From CAXBCP01 sp047638395 (lineage in GTDB: Bacteria; Pseudomonadota; Alphaproteobacteria; MPNO01; UBA830), in the NCBI GenBank assembly GCA_047638395.1, contig JBLIMV010000010.1:1-64000 (forward strand): a DNA stretch of 64,000 bases. Reading direction: 5' to 3'. Positions 31,836 through 39,378 of this stretch are shown here, piece after piece. Position numbers and translations under genes: made by a program. Positions within the stretch are counted from its first letter, which is position 1, and every line of letters starts with the position of its first letter. Under the pieces are notes generated by a model, which saw nothing but the letters and a program-made list of their open reading frames with translations, did no database searches and was not told the DNA's origin.

Positions 31836-32630
31836 CTATTGGGGGCAGGGGCGTGACTCCCAGGTGTTCGGTTTTACCTGCACCAGGCATTGGTCCTGGC
31901 CATCCACTTTTATGCGTGCCCGTTTCAGCTCCCGTTTTTTGGCAGCGCAGGGGCGCGATTCCCAGGTTTTGTCGCCAGTCTGGACCAGGCACGTCTTTTG
32001 GCCTTTTACGTCGATAACGGTGCTGGCCTGCCGGACGGTTGCGGTTTTTCGCACCTGTTCCAATTTGGCGAGTTCCGAATTTTTCTCGTCATTCAGCGCT
32101 TCTTTGGAAGCCATGCAGTCGGGTAGATTGCGTAGGCAACTGTATTCGGTGTTATCCAGATCCATGTCGCGTTTCAGTGCCTGTTTCTCGATTCTCGCCT
32201 TTTTCTTTTCGTACCACCGGTCCCTGTCGGCAACGGATTCGAATGCGCTGGGGTCCAGCAAAACCGTGATTTGTTCCGGAAATTTTTCGGCGGCGCCCGA
32301 TGCTGCGTCCACCGCGACACCTATCAGGCCGCCGATCAGGATGTTTCCAAGTACCATGGCGTTTCCATCCATCTTCAGTTCTTCTCGGATGGAGGCATGG
32401 CCGGGGGCGACGCATGCGATGGATAGCGGCGCCAGATCGCGGTGCAACGTGATTGTCGCCGGTGTTATGAGCTGTTTACTGTAGCCCTTGTTGTTTTCCA
32501 GCGTGCAGGTCGCGCCTGCTGGGTCGCTTTAAATCCGTGTTGTGGATTCAGGGTTGGACGTCGCTGTCGCGCAGCCGGCTGCGAGCGACCCGAGAAACGC
32601 TATCGCGAGAAGTCTGGGGAATTTCGGCAT
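31836..32630 (-). pseudogene. Cysteine-patterned lipoprotein, paralog 1, interrupted by an in-frame TAA
   Basis: The ATG at 32630 starts a lipoprotein signal (LLAIAFLGSLAAGC, lipobox). After 33 codons an in-frame TAA (32529-32531) intervenes, and the same frame stays open to 31836. The rest holds an N-terminal domain (CTLENNKGYSKQLITP...LSIAC; GNILIGGLIGVAVDAASGAA), a charged helix with CLRNLPDC, and two C-terminal repeats, CLVQTGDKTWESRPC and CLVQVKPNTWESRPC. Restoring one codon gives about 263 residues, close to its neighbours. The frame without the signal could start at 32447 but would not be exported. Function unknown. Confidence 0.75.
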
Positions 32631-32671
32631 GAATTATTTGCTCCTCGCGGGCGGGTGGACATCAAAAATTT

Positions 32672-33484
32672 CTAGTTCTTGGGGCAGGGGCGGCTTTCCC
32701 AGGTGTTGGCCTCGACGCGGTAGACGCATTCGGTTCTGCCGTCCACTTTGATCCGGGTCATCTCCAGAGTCGGTTTGTTTGCCGCGGATGCCCGAGACGG
32801 GCATGTGCCTGCTTCCCAGATGGTATCGCTGACCTGGGTCAGGCAGATTGTTCGTGTGCTGGTCTTCAGGACGAGTGCTCCCGCCCGGACCCGTATCAGC
32901 CCGCGCAGCCGGTCCAGCTCCTTTATAACCCTTGCCTTTCGGGCGGTAAGTTCCTCTTCCGCATCGAGACACGTTGCCACGAATTTGCACTCGGTAACGT
33001 TCTGATAAATCTCGCGCTGGCGTGCGGCGGTAAATTCATCGATTTGAGTCCGGCGTTCGTTGTACCAGGCGTTCTTCTCTTCATAGTCTTCGAACACAGT
33101 CGGATAGAACGTTACCGACACGGAAGCAGGCCGGCGTTTCCGGTAGCCCGGGGATGCGTCGAGGAAGACGATGGCCATATCGTCAATCACGACGTTTGTC
33201 GGAACCCAGCCATCGCGCGGTCGGGGTAAAACCTTCTGCACCGGTTTCTGACCCGGCACCTCGCAACGGATGGTCATCGGCGTGTCTCTCCAGCGCAGCG
33301 TGAGACGGTCGGGGACTGATATCTGTTTTTGCTCGTCCGACCGGGTCGTGATCGTGCAGCTGGGAGGCAGCGACCCAACCGAGACCTTTGTCGTTGACGG
33401 GATGTCCGCTGCGAGGGCCGGTCCGGGCGCTGCGAGACCAACCAGAACCGCTGAGAGAAAGATGTTCCGAAAACCGTTAGCCAT
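32672..33484 (-). CDS. Secreted cysteine-patterned protein, paralog 2
   Basis: 270 aa with a cleavable signal peptide (FLSAVLVGLAAPGPALAA). Four regions: an N-terminal domain with a Cys pair about 34 residues apart (SCTITTR...MTIRCEVPG); a beta-rich stretch (PTNVVIDDMAIVFLDASPGY); a charged helix with CKFVATC; and two C-terminal repeats CLTQVSDTIWEAGTC and CVYRVEANTWESRPC, each C-x13-C with Trp nine residues after the first Cys. Eight paired cysteines suggest four periplasmic disulfides. It lies between two homologues on the same strand. Family not recognised by name. Confidence 0.8.
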   Translation of the reverse strand: MANGFRNIFLSAVLVGLAAPGPALAADIPSTTKVSVGSLPPSCTITTRSDEQKQISVPDRLTLRWRDTPMTIRCEVPGQKPVQKVLPRPRDGWVPTNVVIDDMAIVFLDASPGYRKRRPASVSVTFYPTVFEDYEEKNAWYNERRTQIDEFTAARQREIYQNVTECKFVATCLDAEEELTARKARVIKELDRLRGLIRVRAGALVLKTSTRTICLTQVSDTIWEAGTCPSRASAANKPTLEMTRIKVDGRTECVYRVEANTWESRPCPKN

Positions 33485-33574
33485 TGGAATAAGTCCTGTG
33501 TTTCGTCCAAATTGCCGAATATGACAGCGCGCGCGGCTGCTTTAATGTGAATACGCGGGACCTGCCAATCTGGG

Positions 33575-34414
33575 TCATTTGGGGCAAGGTCGGGTTTCCC
33601 ATGCCTTCTGACCCACCCGGAAAAGGCATTCCACTCTGCCATCCAGGGTAATTTTCCGCATTTCAGGTTCAGGTTTTTCAGCGGCGCAGAGGCTGGATTT
33701 CCATGTGCCGTTACCGGTCCGAACAAGACATAGTTTTTGCCCCTGACTGTCGATGACGACGTTCGCGGGCGCCGGTTTTGTAGTGGTGGTTTTTTTTACC
33801 GGGGCGGTGGCCACGATTCTGGTGGCGTCTCTCATGCGGTCCAGTTCCTTGAACGCTGCCGCCTTTTGTTCCGCAAACTCGTCTTCGGCATCGAGGCAGG
33901 TTGCATCGAACTTGCAGTCGACCGACCGTTGCAGCATGTCAGAATATCGCGCTGCGAAGCCTTCCTCGATCTTGGTTCTGCGGTTGTTGTACCAAATGTC
34001 CCGGTCCTCAATGCTGGGGAATTCCCTCGGATGAAGCGTAATCGTCATGCGGGCCGGCTTTCTGAAGCGGTATCCGGTTTGCGGATCGAGGCTGGCCATG
34101 ACCATGCCGCCGATGAAGGTGGTCGTCGGCAGCCAGCGGTCCCGCGGCATTCTGATGGTCTGTTCGACCGGGGACGTGCGGTTTGGCGATCTACATGTGA
34201 TCCGAAGCGGCATCTCGCGCCAGTACACTTTAACCCGTGCGGGCAGGCGCGCTTCCACCCGTTTGCCCCGGCGGTATTCGACCACGCAGGTTGTACCCTC
34301 TGTATTTGAGGCAAATGTGCTGGACGGGTTTTCCCCGTCGGCATTGCCGGTGCTGGTACCGGCGGCGCCATATAGCGCTGCACCCAGCACGACAATCCGA
34401 AAAAAGTATTTCAT
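33575..34414 (-). CDS. Secreted cysteine-patterned protein, paralog 3
   Basis: 279 aa with an N-terminal signal peptide (FFRIVVLGAALYGAAGTS). Same layout as paralog 2: a Cys pair in TTCVVEYRRGKR...LRITCRSPN, MPRDRWLPTTTFIGGMVMAS, a charged helix with CKFDATCLDAEDEF, a Lys/Thr/Pro linker, and repeats CLVRTGNGTWKSSLC and CLFRVGQKAWETRPC. First gene of the three in transcription order, 90 bp before paralog 2. The helix with CKF.ATCLDAE is nearly identical to that of paralog 2, marking a recent duplication, while paralog 1 is more distant. Likely periplasmic or surface; no function known. Confidence 0.8.
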   Translation of the reverse strand: MKYFFRIVVLGAALYGAAGTSTGNADGENPSSTFASNTEGTTCVVEYRRGKRVEARLPARVKVYWREMPLRITCRSPNRTSPVEQTIRMPRDRWLPTTTFIGGMVMASLDPQTGYRFRKPARMTITLHPREFPSIEDRDIWYNNRRTKIEEGFAARYSDMLQRSVDCKFDATCLDAEDEFAEQKAAAFKELDRMRDATRIVATAPVKKTTTTKPAPANVVIDSQGQKLCLVRTGNGTWKSSLCAAEKPEPEMRKITLDGRVECLFRVGQKAWETRPCPK

Positions 34415-34483
34415 TGGACGGGTCCGATGGTTGCTGAACGAACGGTTGAGATAATGAAGCCGGATATTAACCCGAACTTGGTC

Positions 34484-35239
34484 CTAAGACATCACCGTGC
34501 CGCCATCGATCGCGATGGTCTGGCCGGTGACGAAACCGCTTGCGTCGGAGGCAAGCCACATGACGGTACCGATCATGTCGTCCGGCGTTGGATTCCGTTT
34601 CAGGCTCTGATCCTGCATGATGGTCTCCATTGCGCCGTCGGTCTTGTCGCCAAAAAATTCGGCTGTGCCTTCGGTCAGCACTGCGGTTGGCGCGATGGCG
34701 TTGACGCGAATTTCGTTCCGGCCAAGTTCGCGCGCCAGTCCGCGAGTCATGCCGATGACGGCCGCCTTTGACGTCGTGTAATGCAGGGCATAGGGCAGGC
34801 CGTAAGTCGCCGCGAGCGACGCCACATTGATGATGGAGCCGCGGCCCGCCGTCTTCATGTGGGGAACAACTGCCTTGCAGCAATTCCAGATGCCTTTGAC
34901 GTTGACGTTCATGGTGTTGTCCCATTCGTCTTCGTCCAGCATATCGAAACGGCCGCCGGTCAGGCCGCCATAGAGTGCGGCGTTATTGATCAGCACATCC
35001 ATGGCGCCGAATGCCTCCATGGCGCTTTCGGCCATCGCGGTGACCGTGCCCATTTTAGTGACGTCAAGCTCAACGCCGATGGCTGTGCCGCCATTCGCTT
35101 CTATCTGTTGGATGGTGTCACCGCAATCGAGTATGTCTCCTGCGACGACTTTTGCACCGAGACGCGCGGCTTCAATCGCATAAGCCTGACCCAGCCCCCG
35201 GCCGCCGCCGGTAACAACGACCACTTTGTCTTCAAGCAT
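34484..35239 (-). CDS. SDR family oxidoreductase
   Basis: 251 aa classical short-chain dehydrogenase: VVVTGGGRGLGQAYAIEA cofactor loop, INNAALYGGL (NNAG motif), Ser in NVASLAATYG, catalytic Tyr and Lys in LHYTTSKAAVIGMTRG, and C-terminal VTGQTIAIDGGTVMS. Substrate unknown. The DUF2786 gene ends 15 bp before its start on the same strand, so they may share a transcript. Its own stop is 69 bp from the first cysteine-patterned paralog. This is the third classical SDR in 12 kb of the catabolic part of the window. Confidence 0.92.
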   Translation of the reverse strand: MLEDKVVVVTGGGRGLGQAYAIEAARLGAKVVAGDILDCGDTIQQIEANGGTAIGVELDVTKMGTVTAMAESAMEAFGAMDVLINNAALYGGLTGGRFDMLDEDEWDNTMNVNVKGIWNCCKAVVPHMKTAGRGSIINVASLAATYGLPYALHYTTSKAAVIGMTRGLARELGRNEIRVNAIAPTAVLTEGTAEFFGDKTDGAMETIMQDQSLKRNPTPDDMIGTVMWLASDASGFVTGQTIAIDGGTVMS

Positions 35240-35254
35240 ACAGGTAACTCCGGT

Positions 35255-35815
35255 TTAGCTGGCGGCCTCTTCACGCATTTTAAGCTTCACACTGACGACC
35301 TGGTAGACGTCGATTCCGCAGATCGACGCAATTTCGCCTATCGGCAACTGGGTTTCTTTCAGAAGGACCTGCGCATGCACCAGCGGATTGCGCCGTCGCC
35401 CGTTCTTGCGGACCGTTTTGTCGCGGGATGCTGCCCGTTCGGCTCGCCGGCGTTCTTCGGCATCGAGGCCACGGTCGTAAGCGGCTTTGAGTGCCTCGTC
35501 GCGGCGGGCCTTGTCGCTTCTGGCATGGTCTTCCATGTCGCGCATGAAGCGGGCGCTCTCGGCGAACGCACGTTCGCGCGACGCGGCTTCGGCCTCCGCC
35601 TGTTCGAAGGAAGATGGCGGTTTTGGCGCCGGATCCTGCTCACTCGGTTTCTGGAGACCTTCGCCTCCGGAGCGTGCGGCTTCCTCCAGTGTCATATCAT
35701 GACGCTGTGCCATCCGTTCGGCGGCTTCGAGCGCATTGGTGCGCTCACCCTCGAACGGGCTTTCTTTTGCCATCAGCAAAAGGTTGTGGAAGCGCTCGCG
35801 CTCCGCGGTTGTCAT
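35255..35815 (-). CDS. DUF2786-domain protein
   Basis: 186 aa. The N-terminal DUF2786 helical domain reads RERFHNLLLMAKESPFEGER...ALEAAERMAQRHDMTLEEA. A highly charged coiled-coil-like middle (ERAFAESARFMRDMEDHARS; DAEERRRAERAASRDKTV) follows. The C-terminal helix-turn-helix-like segment is PLVHAQVLLKETQLPIGEIA...VYQVVSVKLKMREE. Cytoplasmic, no signal peptide. DUF2786 has no established function; the C-terminus suggests nucleic-acid binding, which is inference. It lies upstream of the SDR gene. Confidence 0.75.
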   Translation of the reverse strand: MTTAERERFHNLLLMAKESPFEGERTNALEAAERMAQRHDMTLEEAARSGGEGLQKPSEQDPAPKPPSSFEQAEAEAASRERAFAESARFMRDMEDHARSDKARRDEALKAAYDRGLDAEERRRAERAASRDKTVRKNGRRRNPLVHAQVLLKETQLPIGEIASICGIDVYQVVSVKLKMREEAAS

Positions 35816-35969
35816 GCCTTTAGAAATCAGTCAACTCCGGTACTCAGACGTGGGAAGATATGGGAATCCGATACCATACAGCAGATTCAATGGAATTTGG
35901 ATGGTTTTAAACCGATCCCAGCATATCCTTATCAGACGCTGAGATAACAGCCCAGGGGGGGCGAAAAGC

Positions 35970-36998
35970 CTACAATTCTGCGCGAACGATCGCTGCGCCG
36001 TCGCACATTGCCTTCAGCTTGCCGTACGCGACATCACGACGCATGTATTTCATACCGCAATCCGGGGCCACCAGGATGCGGTCCGGCGACACGTGATCGA
36101 ACGCCCGGCGGATACGTGCCGCGACAATTTCCGGCGTTTCCACCTCATCTGTACTAAGATCGAGGACACCGAGGATGATCTTCTTGGTCGGCAGGGTATC
36201 GAGAATTTTCAGGTCGATGCCCGATTGTCCGGTCTCGATCGACACCTGTTTTACGATGCAGTCGTTCAGTTCCGGCAGGAACGAATAGCCCTCGGGGCGT
36301 TCATGCACGACATGGGCGTAGCCAAAACAGATATGAACGGCAGTTTCGCCATTGATCCCTTCGAGCGCGCGGTTGATTGCCTTGACCGCGTATTCCTTGG
36401 CAATTTCGGGCCGGGCCTGCATGTAAGGCTCGTCCAGTTGTACGACATCTGCACCGGCGGCGAACAGGTCGCGCACTTCCTCGTTTACGGCTGCGGCGTA
36501 ATCCATCGCGGCGGCTTCATTGCTGTCGTAATGATCGTTCTGGGCCTGCTGGGTCATTGTAAACGGACCGGGCAGGGTGATCTTGATCTGGCGGTCTGTG
36601 TTAGCGCGGAGGAATTTTACGTCTTCGACCTCGATCGGGCGGTTGCGGTGGATGTGGCCGGCGATACGCGGCACCGGGTTCATGTGTCCCGTGCGGTCCA
36701 TTGCCTCGCCCGGATTGTCGATATCGATCCCGCCAAGCGCGGTTGCGACACGGTTCGAATAGCTTTCACGGCGGACCTCGCCATCGGTGATGATGTCGAT
36801 TCCGGCGCGTTCCATGTCCCGGATTGCAAGCAGCGTCGCATCGTTCTGTGCGTCTTCGAGCAGGTCTGGGTCGACACGCCACATTTCCAGCGCCCGTACC
36901 CGCGGCGGCAGCCGTCCTTTGAGGTTGGCGCGATCAACCAGCCATTCCGGCTGCACGTAACTTCCAACGACGGTGGTGGGCAGCAGTTTCTCGGTCAT
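35970..36998 (-). CDS. Cobalamin-independent methionine synthase (MetE) C-terminal-domain family protein
   Basis: 342 aa, equivalent to the catalytic half of MetE only. It starts LLPTTVVGSYVQPEWLVDRA, typical of the family; the zinc-ligand regions are VHICFGYAHV (His, Cys) and APDCGMKYM (Cys); LPGPFTMTQQ and VVQLDEPYMQAR line the substrate cleft. Stand-alone proteins of this kind move methyl groups from donors such as methylated amines, thiols or vitamin B12 to homocysteine or other thiols; true methionine synthesis is not certain. It overlaps hisI by 4 bp and is probably translated with it. Confidence 0.9.
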   Translation of the reverse strand: MTEKLLPTTVVGSYVQPEWLVDRANLKGRLPPRVRALEMWRVDPDLLEDAQNDATLLAIRDMERAGIDIITDGEVRRESYSNRVATALGGIDIDNPGEAMDRTGHMNPVPRIAGHIHRNRPIEVEDVKFLRANTDRQIKITLPGPFTMTQQAQNDHYDSNEAAAMDYAAAVNEEVRDLFAAGADVVQLDEPYMQARPEIAKEYAVKAINRALEGINGETAVHICFGYAHVVHERPEGYSFLPELNDCIVKQVSIETGQSGIDLKILDTLPTKKIILGVLDLSTDEVETPEIVAARIRRAFDHVSPDRILVAPDCGMKYMRRDVAYGKLKAMCDGAAIVRAEL

Positions 36999-37435
36999 GT
37001 CGACACTTTCTCTGTTTCTTCGAAGGCCAGGCGGATTTCACCGCTCTCTGATTTTTGAATAGATCTGAAGAAGCAGGAATTATAGCCGACATGGCAAGCG
37101 CCCGCACGTTGCGGAACCACCCGTAGCAGGATCACATCCTGATCGCAGTCTGTCCGAATTTCTGACACTTTCTGGATCTGGCCGCTGGTCGCGCCCTTGT
37201 GCCACAACTCATTGCGGCTGCGGCTCCAGTACCACGCCTCTCCGGTCTCTATCGTGTTTGCCAGCGCGTCTGCGTTCATCCAGGCGAACATCAGGATGTC
37301 GCCGGTCTCATTATGCTGGGTGATCGCCGGGATCAGTCCGTCCGCATCGAAACGCGGTGCAAAGACGTCCCCTTCTTCCAGCTCTTCGCGCGACAGCGTT
37401 GCGGAAGTGGATAAAGCGAAGGGCGCGTCTCCCAT
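36995..37435 (-). CDS. hisI: Phosphoribosyl-AMP cyclohydrolase
   Basis: 146 aa, single-function HisI. It catalyses the third step of histidine biosynthesis (ring opening of phosphoribosyl-AMP) in the cytoplasm. Signature: ILMFAWMNADALANTIETGE, YWSRSRNELWHKGATSG, and the metal site RTDCDQDVILL followed by GACHVGYNSCFFR (Mg Asp residues and Zn cysteines). Normal length. folE stops 3 bp before its ATG and the MetE-like gene overlaps its end, giving the compact group folE-hisI-metE-like; folE and hisI are also adjacent in other alphaproteobacteria. Confidence 0.97.
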   Translation of the reverse strand: MGDAPFALSTSATLSREELEEGDVFAPRFDADGLIPAITQHNETGDILMFAWMNADALANTIETGEAWYWSRSRNELWHKGATSGQIQKVSEIRTDCDQDVILLRVVPQRAGACHVGYNSCFFRSIQKSESGEIRLAFEETEKVST

Positions 37436-37437
37436 TT

Positions 37438-38040
37438 CTAGCCGTGCCGGATCATTGCCAGGAATTCCCGACGGGTCGACGGATCGTCACGGAAGGCACC
37501 GAGCATCTGGCTGGTGACCGTATCGGCACCTGGTTTATGAACACCGCGGGTGGTCATGCACTGGTGGCTTGCCTCGATGACGACCGCGACGCCTTGCGGC
37601 TTGAGAACGCGGTCGATCGTCGCTGCAATATCGACGGTCATTTTTTCCTGGATCTGCAATCGTTTTGAGAAAATCTCGACGACGCGCGCCAGCTTGCTGA
37701 TCCCGACGACGCGGTTATTCGGGATATAGGCAACGTGTGCCTTGCCGCTAATCGGGACCATGTGATGTTCGCAGTGCGATTCCACGGCGATGTCCCGGAT
37801 CAGGACCATCTCGTCGTAACCACCTGTTTCTTCGAAGGTTTTCATCAGGACCTGTTCCGGGTCGAGATCGTACCCTGCATAAAATTCGTTATAGGACCGG
37901 ACCACGCGTGCAGGGGTCTCAAGCAGGCCTTCACGGTCCGGGTCGTCGCCTGCCCAGAGGATCAGTGTGCGGACCGCTTCTTCCGCTTCTTCCTGTGTTG
38001 GCCGCCCGGTTTTCCTGCCGGATTCGACAATAGCATCCAT
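37438..38040 (-). CDS. folE: GTP cyclohydrolase I
   Basis: 200 aa from the ATG at 38040 (GAGAGA upstream). First enzyme of tetrahydrofolate synthesis, converting GTP to dihydroneopterin triphosphate. Zinc ligands: Cys and His in ESHCEHHMVPISG and Cys in ASHQCMTTRGV; further family stretches are TPARVVRSYNEFYAGY and NNRVVGISKLARVVEIFSKR. It is the first gene of the folE-hisI-metE-like group on the minus strand and is divergent from the CBS-domain gene. Identification is secure. Confidence 0.97.
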   Translation of the reverse strand: MDAIVESGRKTGRPTQEEAEEAVRTLILWAGDDPDREGLLETPARVVRSYNEFYAGYDLDPEQVLMKTFEETGGYDEMVLIRDIAVESHCEHHMVPISGKAHVAYIPNNRVVGISKLARVVEIFSKRLQIQEKMTVDIAATIDRVLKPQGVAVVIEASHQCMTTRGVHKPGADTVTSQMLGAFRDDPSTRREFLAMIRHG

Positions 38041-38210
38041 CGTTCTCTCTCCTTGACCTGACCAGTATACGCGGACCGGCAGTAACGGGCGAGCCCACAT
38101 GAACAATACGTTGTTGAAAGCGGAAACGGACCACAATCAAGGGAATTTTAATCAAATTGGCGCATTTGTTAACGGCGGGAATTTATCCCCCGACATTCAG
38201 GGACGACCCT

Positions 38211-38672
38211 ATGAACGTGAAAGAGATCCTCGATCTAAAAGGCAATTTTGTGCTGACGATAGGTCCGGAGGCGACGGTCGGAGACGCGGCAGCTGTGCTC
38301 GCCGAAAACCACATCGGGGCGATTGTCGTCACCGACGCTGCCGGCGGCATTGCGGGTATTCTGTCGGAACGTGATGTGGCGGTGTCGCTGCCTAAATACG
38401 GCGTGGCTCTGGGGGAGACGAAGGTTTCTGAAATAATGACGGCGGATGTTGTTGCCTGTAACACCGAAACAACGGTTAAGCAGGTTCTCGATATCATGGT
38501 CAGTAACAGCATTCGTCACCTCCCGGTGGTCGAAAGCGATGAGCTGAAGGGCGTCGTTTCATTACGCGATGTGGTCGGCAATTGGCTTGGCGCCATTACC
38601 GGAGATCCGGTATCGAATGTCGATGAGCCGCCGCTCGACCCATTCTCGCTCGGCCGTAGTACGGCTGCCTGA
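38211..38672 (+). CDS. Two-CBS-domain protein
   Basis: 153 aa from the ATG at 38211. The two CBS motifs fill the protein: residues about 5-65 (VGDAAAVLAENHIGAIVVTD...GILSERDVAVSLP) and 72-130 (VSEIMTADVVACNTETTVKQ...SIRHLPVVESDELKGVVSL). Such stand-alone pairs bind adenine nucleotides and modulate partner proteins. The C-terminal tail (PPLDPFSLGR) is short. The CheY-like gene begins 21 bp downstream on the same strand, so the two are probably co-transcribed. Confidence 0.92.
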   Translation: MNVKEILDLKGNFVLTIGPEATVGDAAAVLAENHIGAIVVTDAAGGIAGILSERDVAVSLPKYGVALGETKVSEIMTADVVACNTETTVKQVLDIMVSNSIRHLPVVESDELKGVVSLRDVVGNWLGAITGDPVSNVDEPPLDPFSLGRSTAA

Positions 38673-38693
38673 ATCTGATTATCCGGAGAACCG

Positions 38694-39206
38694 ATGTTAG
38701 GTGGACCCAAACTCCAGGCACTTAGTGTTCTTGTTGTCGACGACAACAAGTTCATGCGCACGGTTGTAGAAAACCTGTGCAAGGGTTTGGGGATGGGTGA
38801 TTTCGCGCAGGCCGAGGATGTTGAACAGGCTCTGGTTATTCTGCGGGACCGCCCGATCGATCTTGTCGTGACCGACTGGCATATGGAGCCGACGGACGGC
38901 TTGGCCTTTGTCAAATACATGCGCAACGACCCGGATAGTCCAAATCCGTATGTCCCGATCATCATGCTGACCGGTCATGGCGACCGGGATCGCGTCTGCG
39001 AAGCGCGTGATGCGGGCGTCAATATGTTCATGGCCAAACCGATCTCGGCGAAGGCGATGTATGAACGTCTCGTCTGGATGATCAATCATCCGTTGCCGTT
39101 TATCCGGACCAACAATTATTTCGGTCCCGACCGCCGGCGCAAGGATATGGGCGCGCCGTCCGGTACACGGGAACGCCGCGCCGAAAGCATGAGCAGGACC
39201 GGCTGA
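38694..39206 (+). CDS. CheY-like response regulator with conserved C-terminal tail
   Basis: 170 aa. Receiver domain with all key residues: VDDNKFMR (acidic pair), phospho-Asp in VVTDWHMEPTDGLAF, Thr in IIMLTGHGD, Lys in MFMAKPIS. After the receiver a tail of about 40 residues carries FIRTNNYFGPDRRRKDMG, a motif seen in a family of alphaproteobacterial single-domain regulators. No DNA-binding output domain. No chemotaxis or kinase gene is adjacent, so its partner is unknown; the preceding CBS protein may be co-expressed. Confidence 0.92.
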   Translation: MLGGPKLQALSVLVVDDNKFMRTVVENLCKGLGMGDFAQAEDVEQALVILRDRPIDLVVTDWHMEPTDGLAFVKYMRNDPDSPNPYVPIIMLTGHGDRDRVCEARDAGVNMFMAKPISAKAMYERLVWMINHPLPFIRTNNYFGPDRRRKDMGAPSGTRERRAESMSRTG

Positions 39207-39378
39207 GCCCTGAACGTCATTACCCTGAGCGTCGTGGTTCATCCGCGCTAAATGTCGGCAATCGCCGATCTCAATGGTTGACCTGTTGTGTCAATTTGTT
39301 GATCCGCCACCACCCTACTTGAACGTGCGCCAGTGCCCGGATACCTTTCGCCTGACGGTTTGACCTTTAGGGATATCC

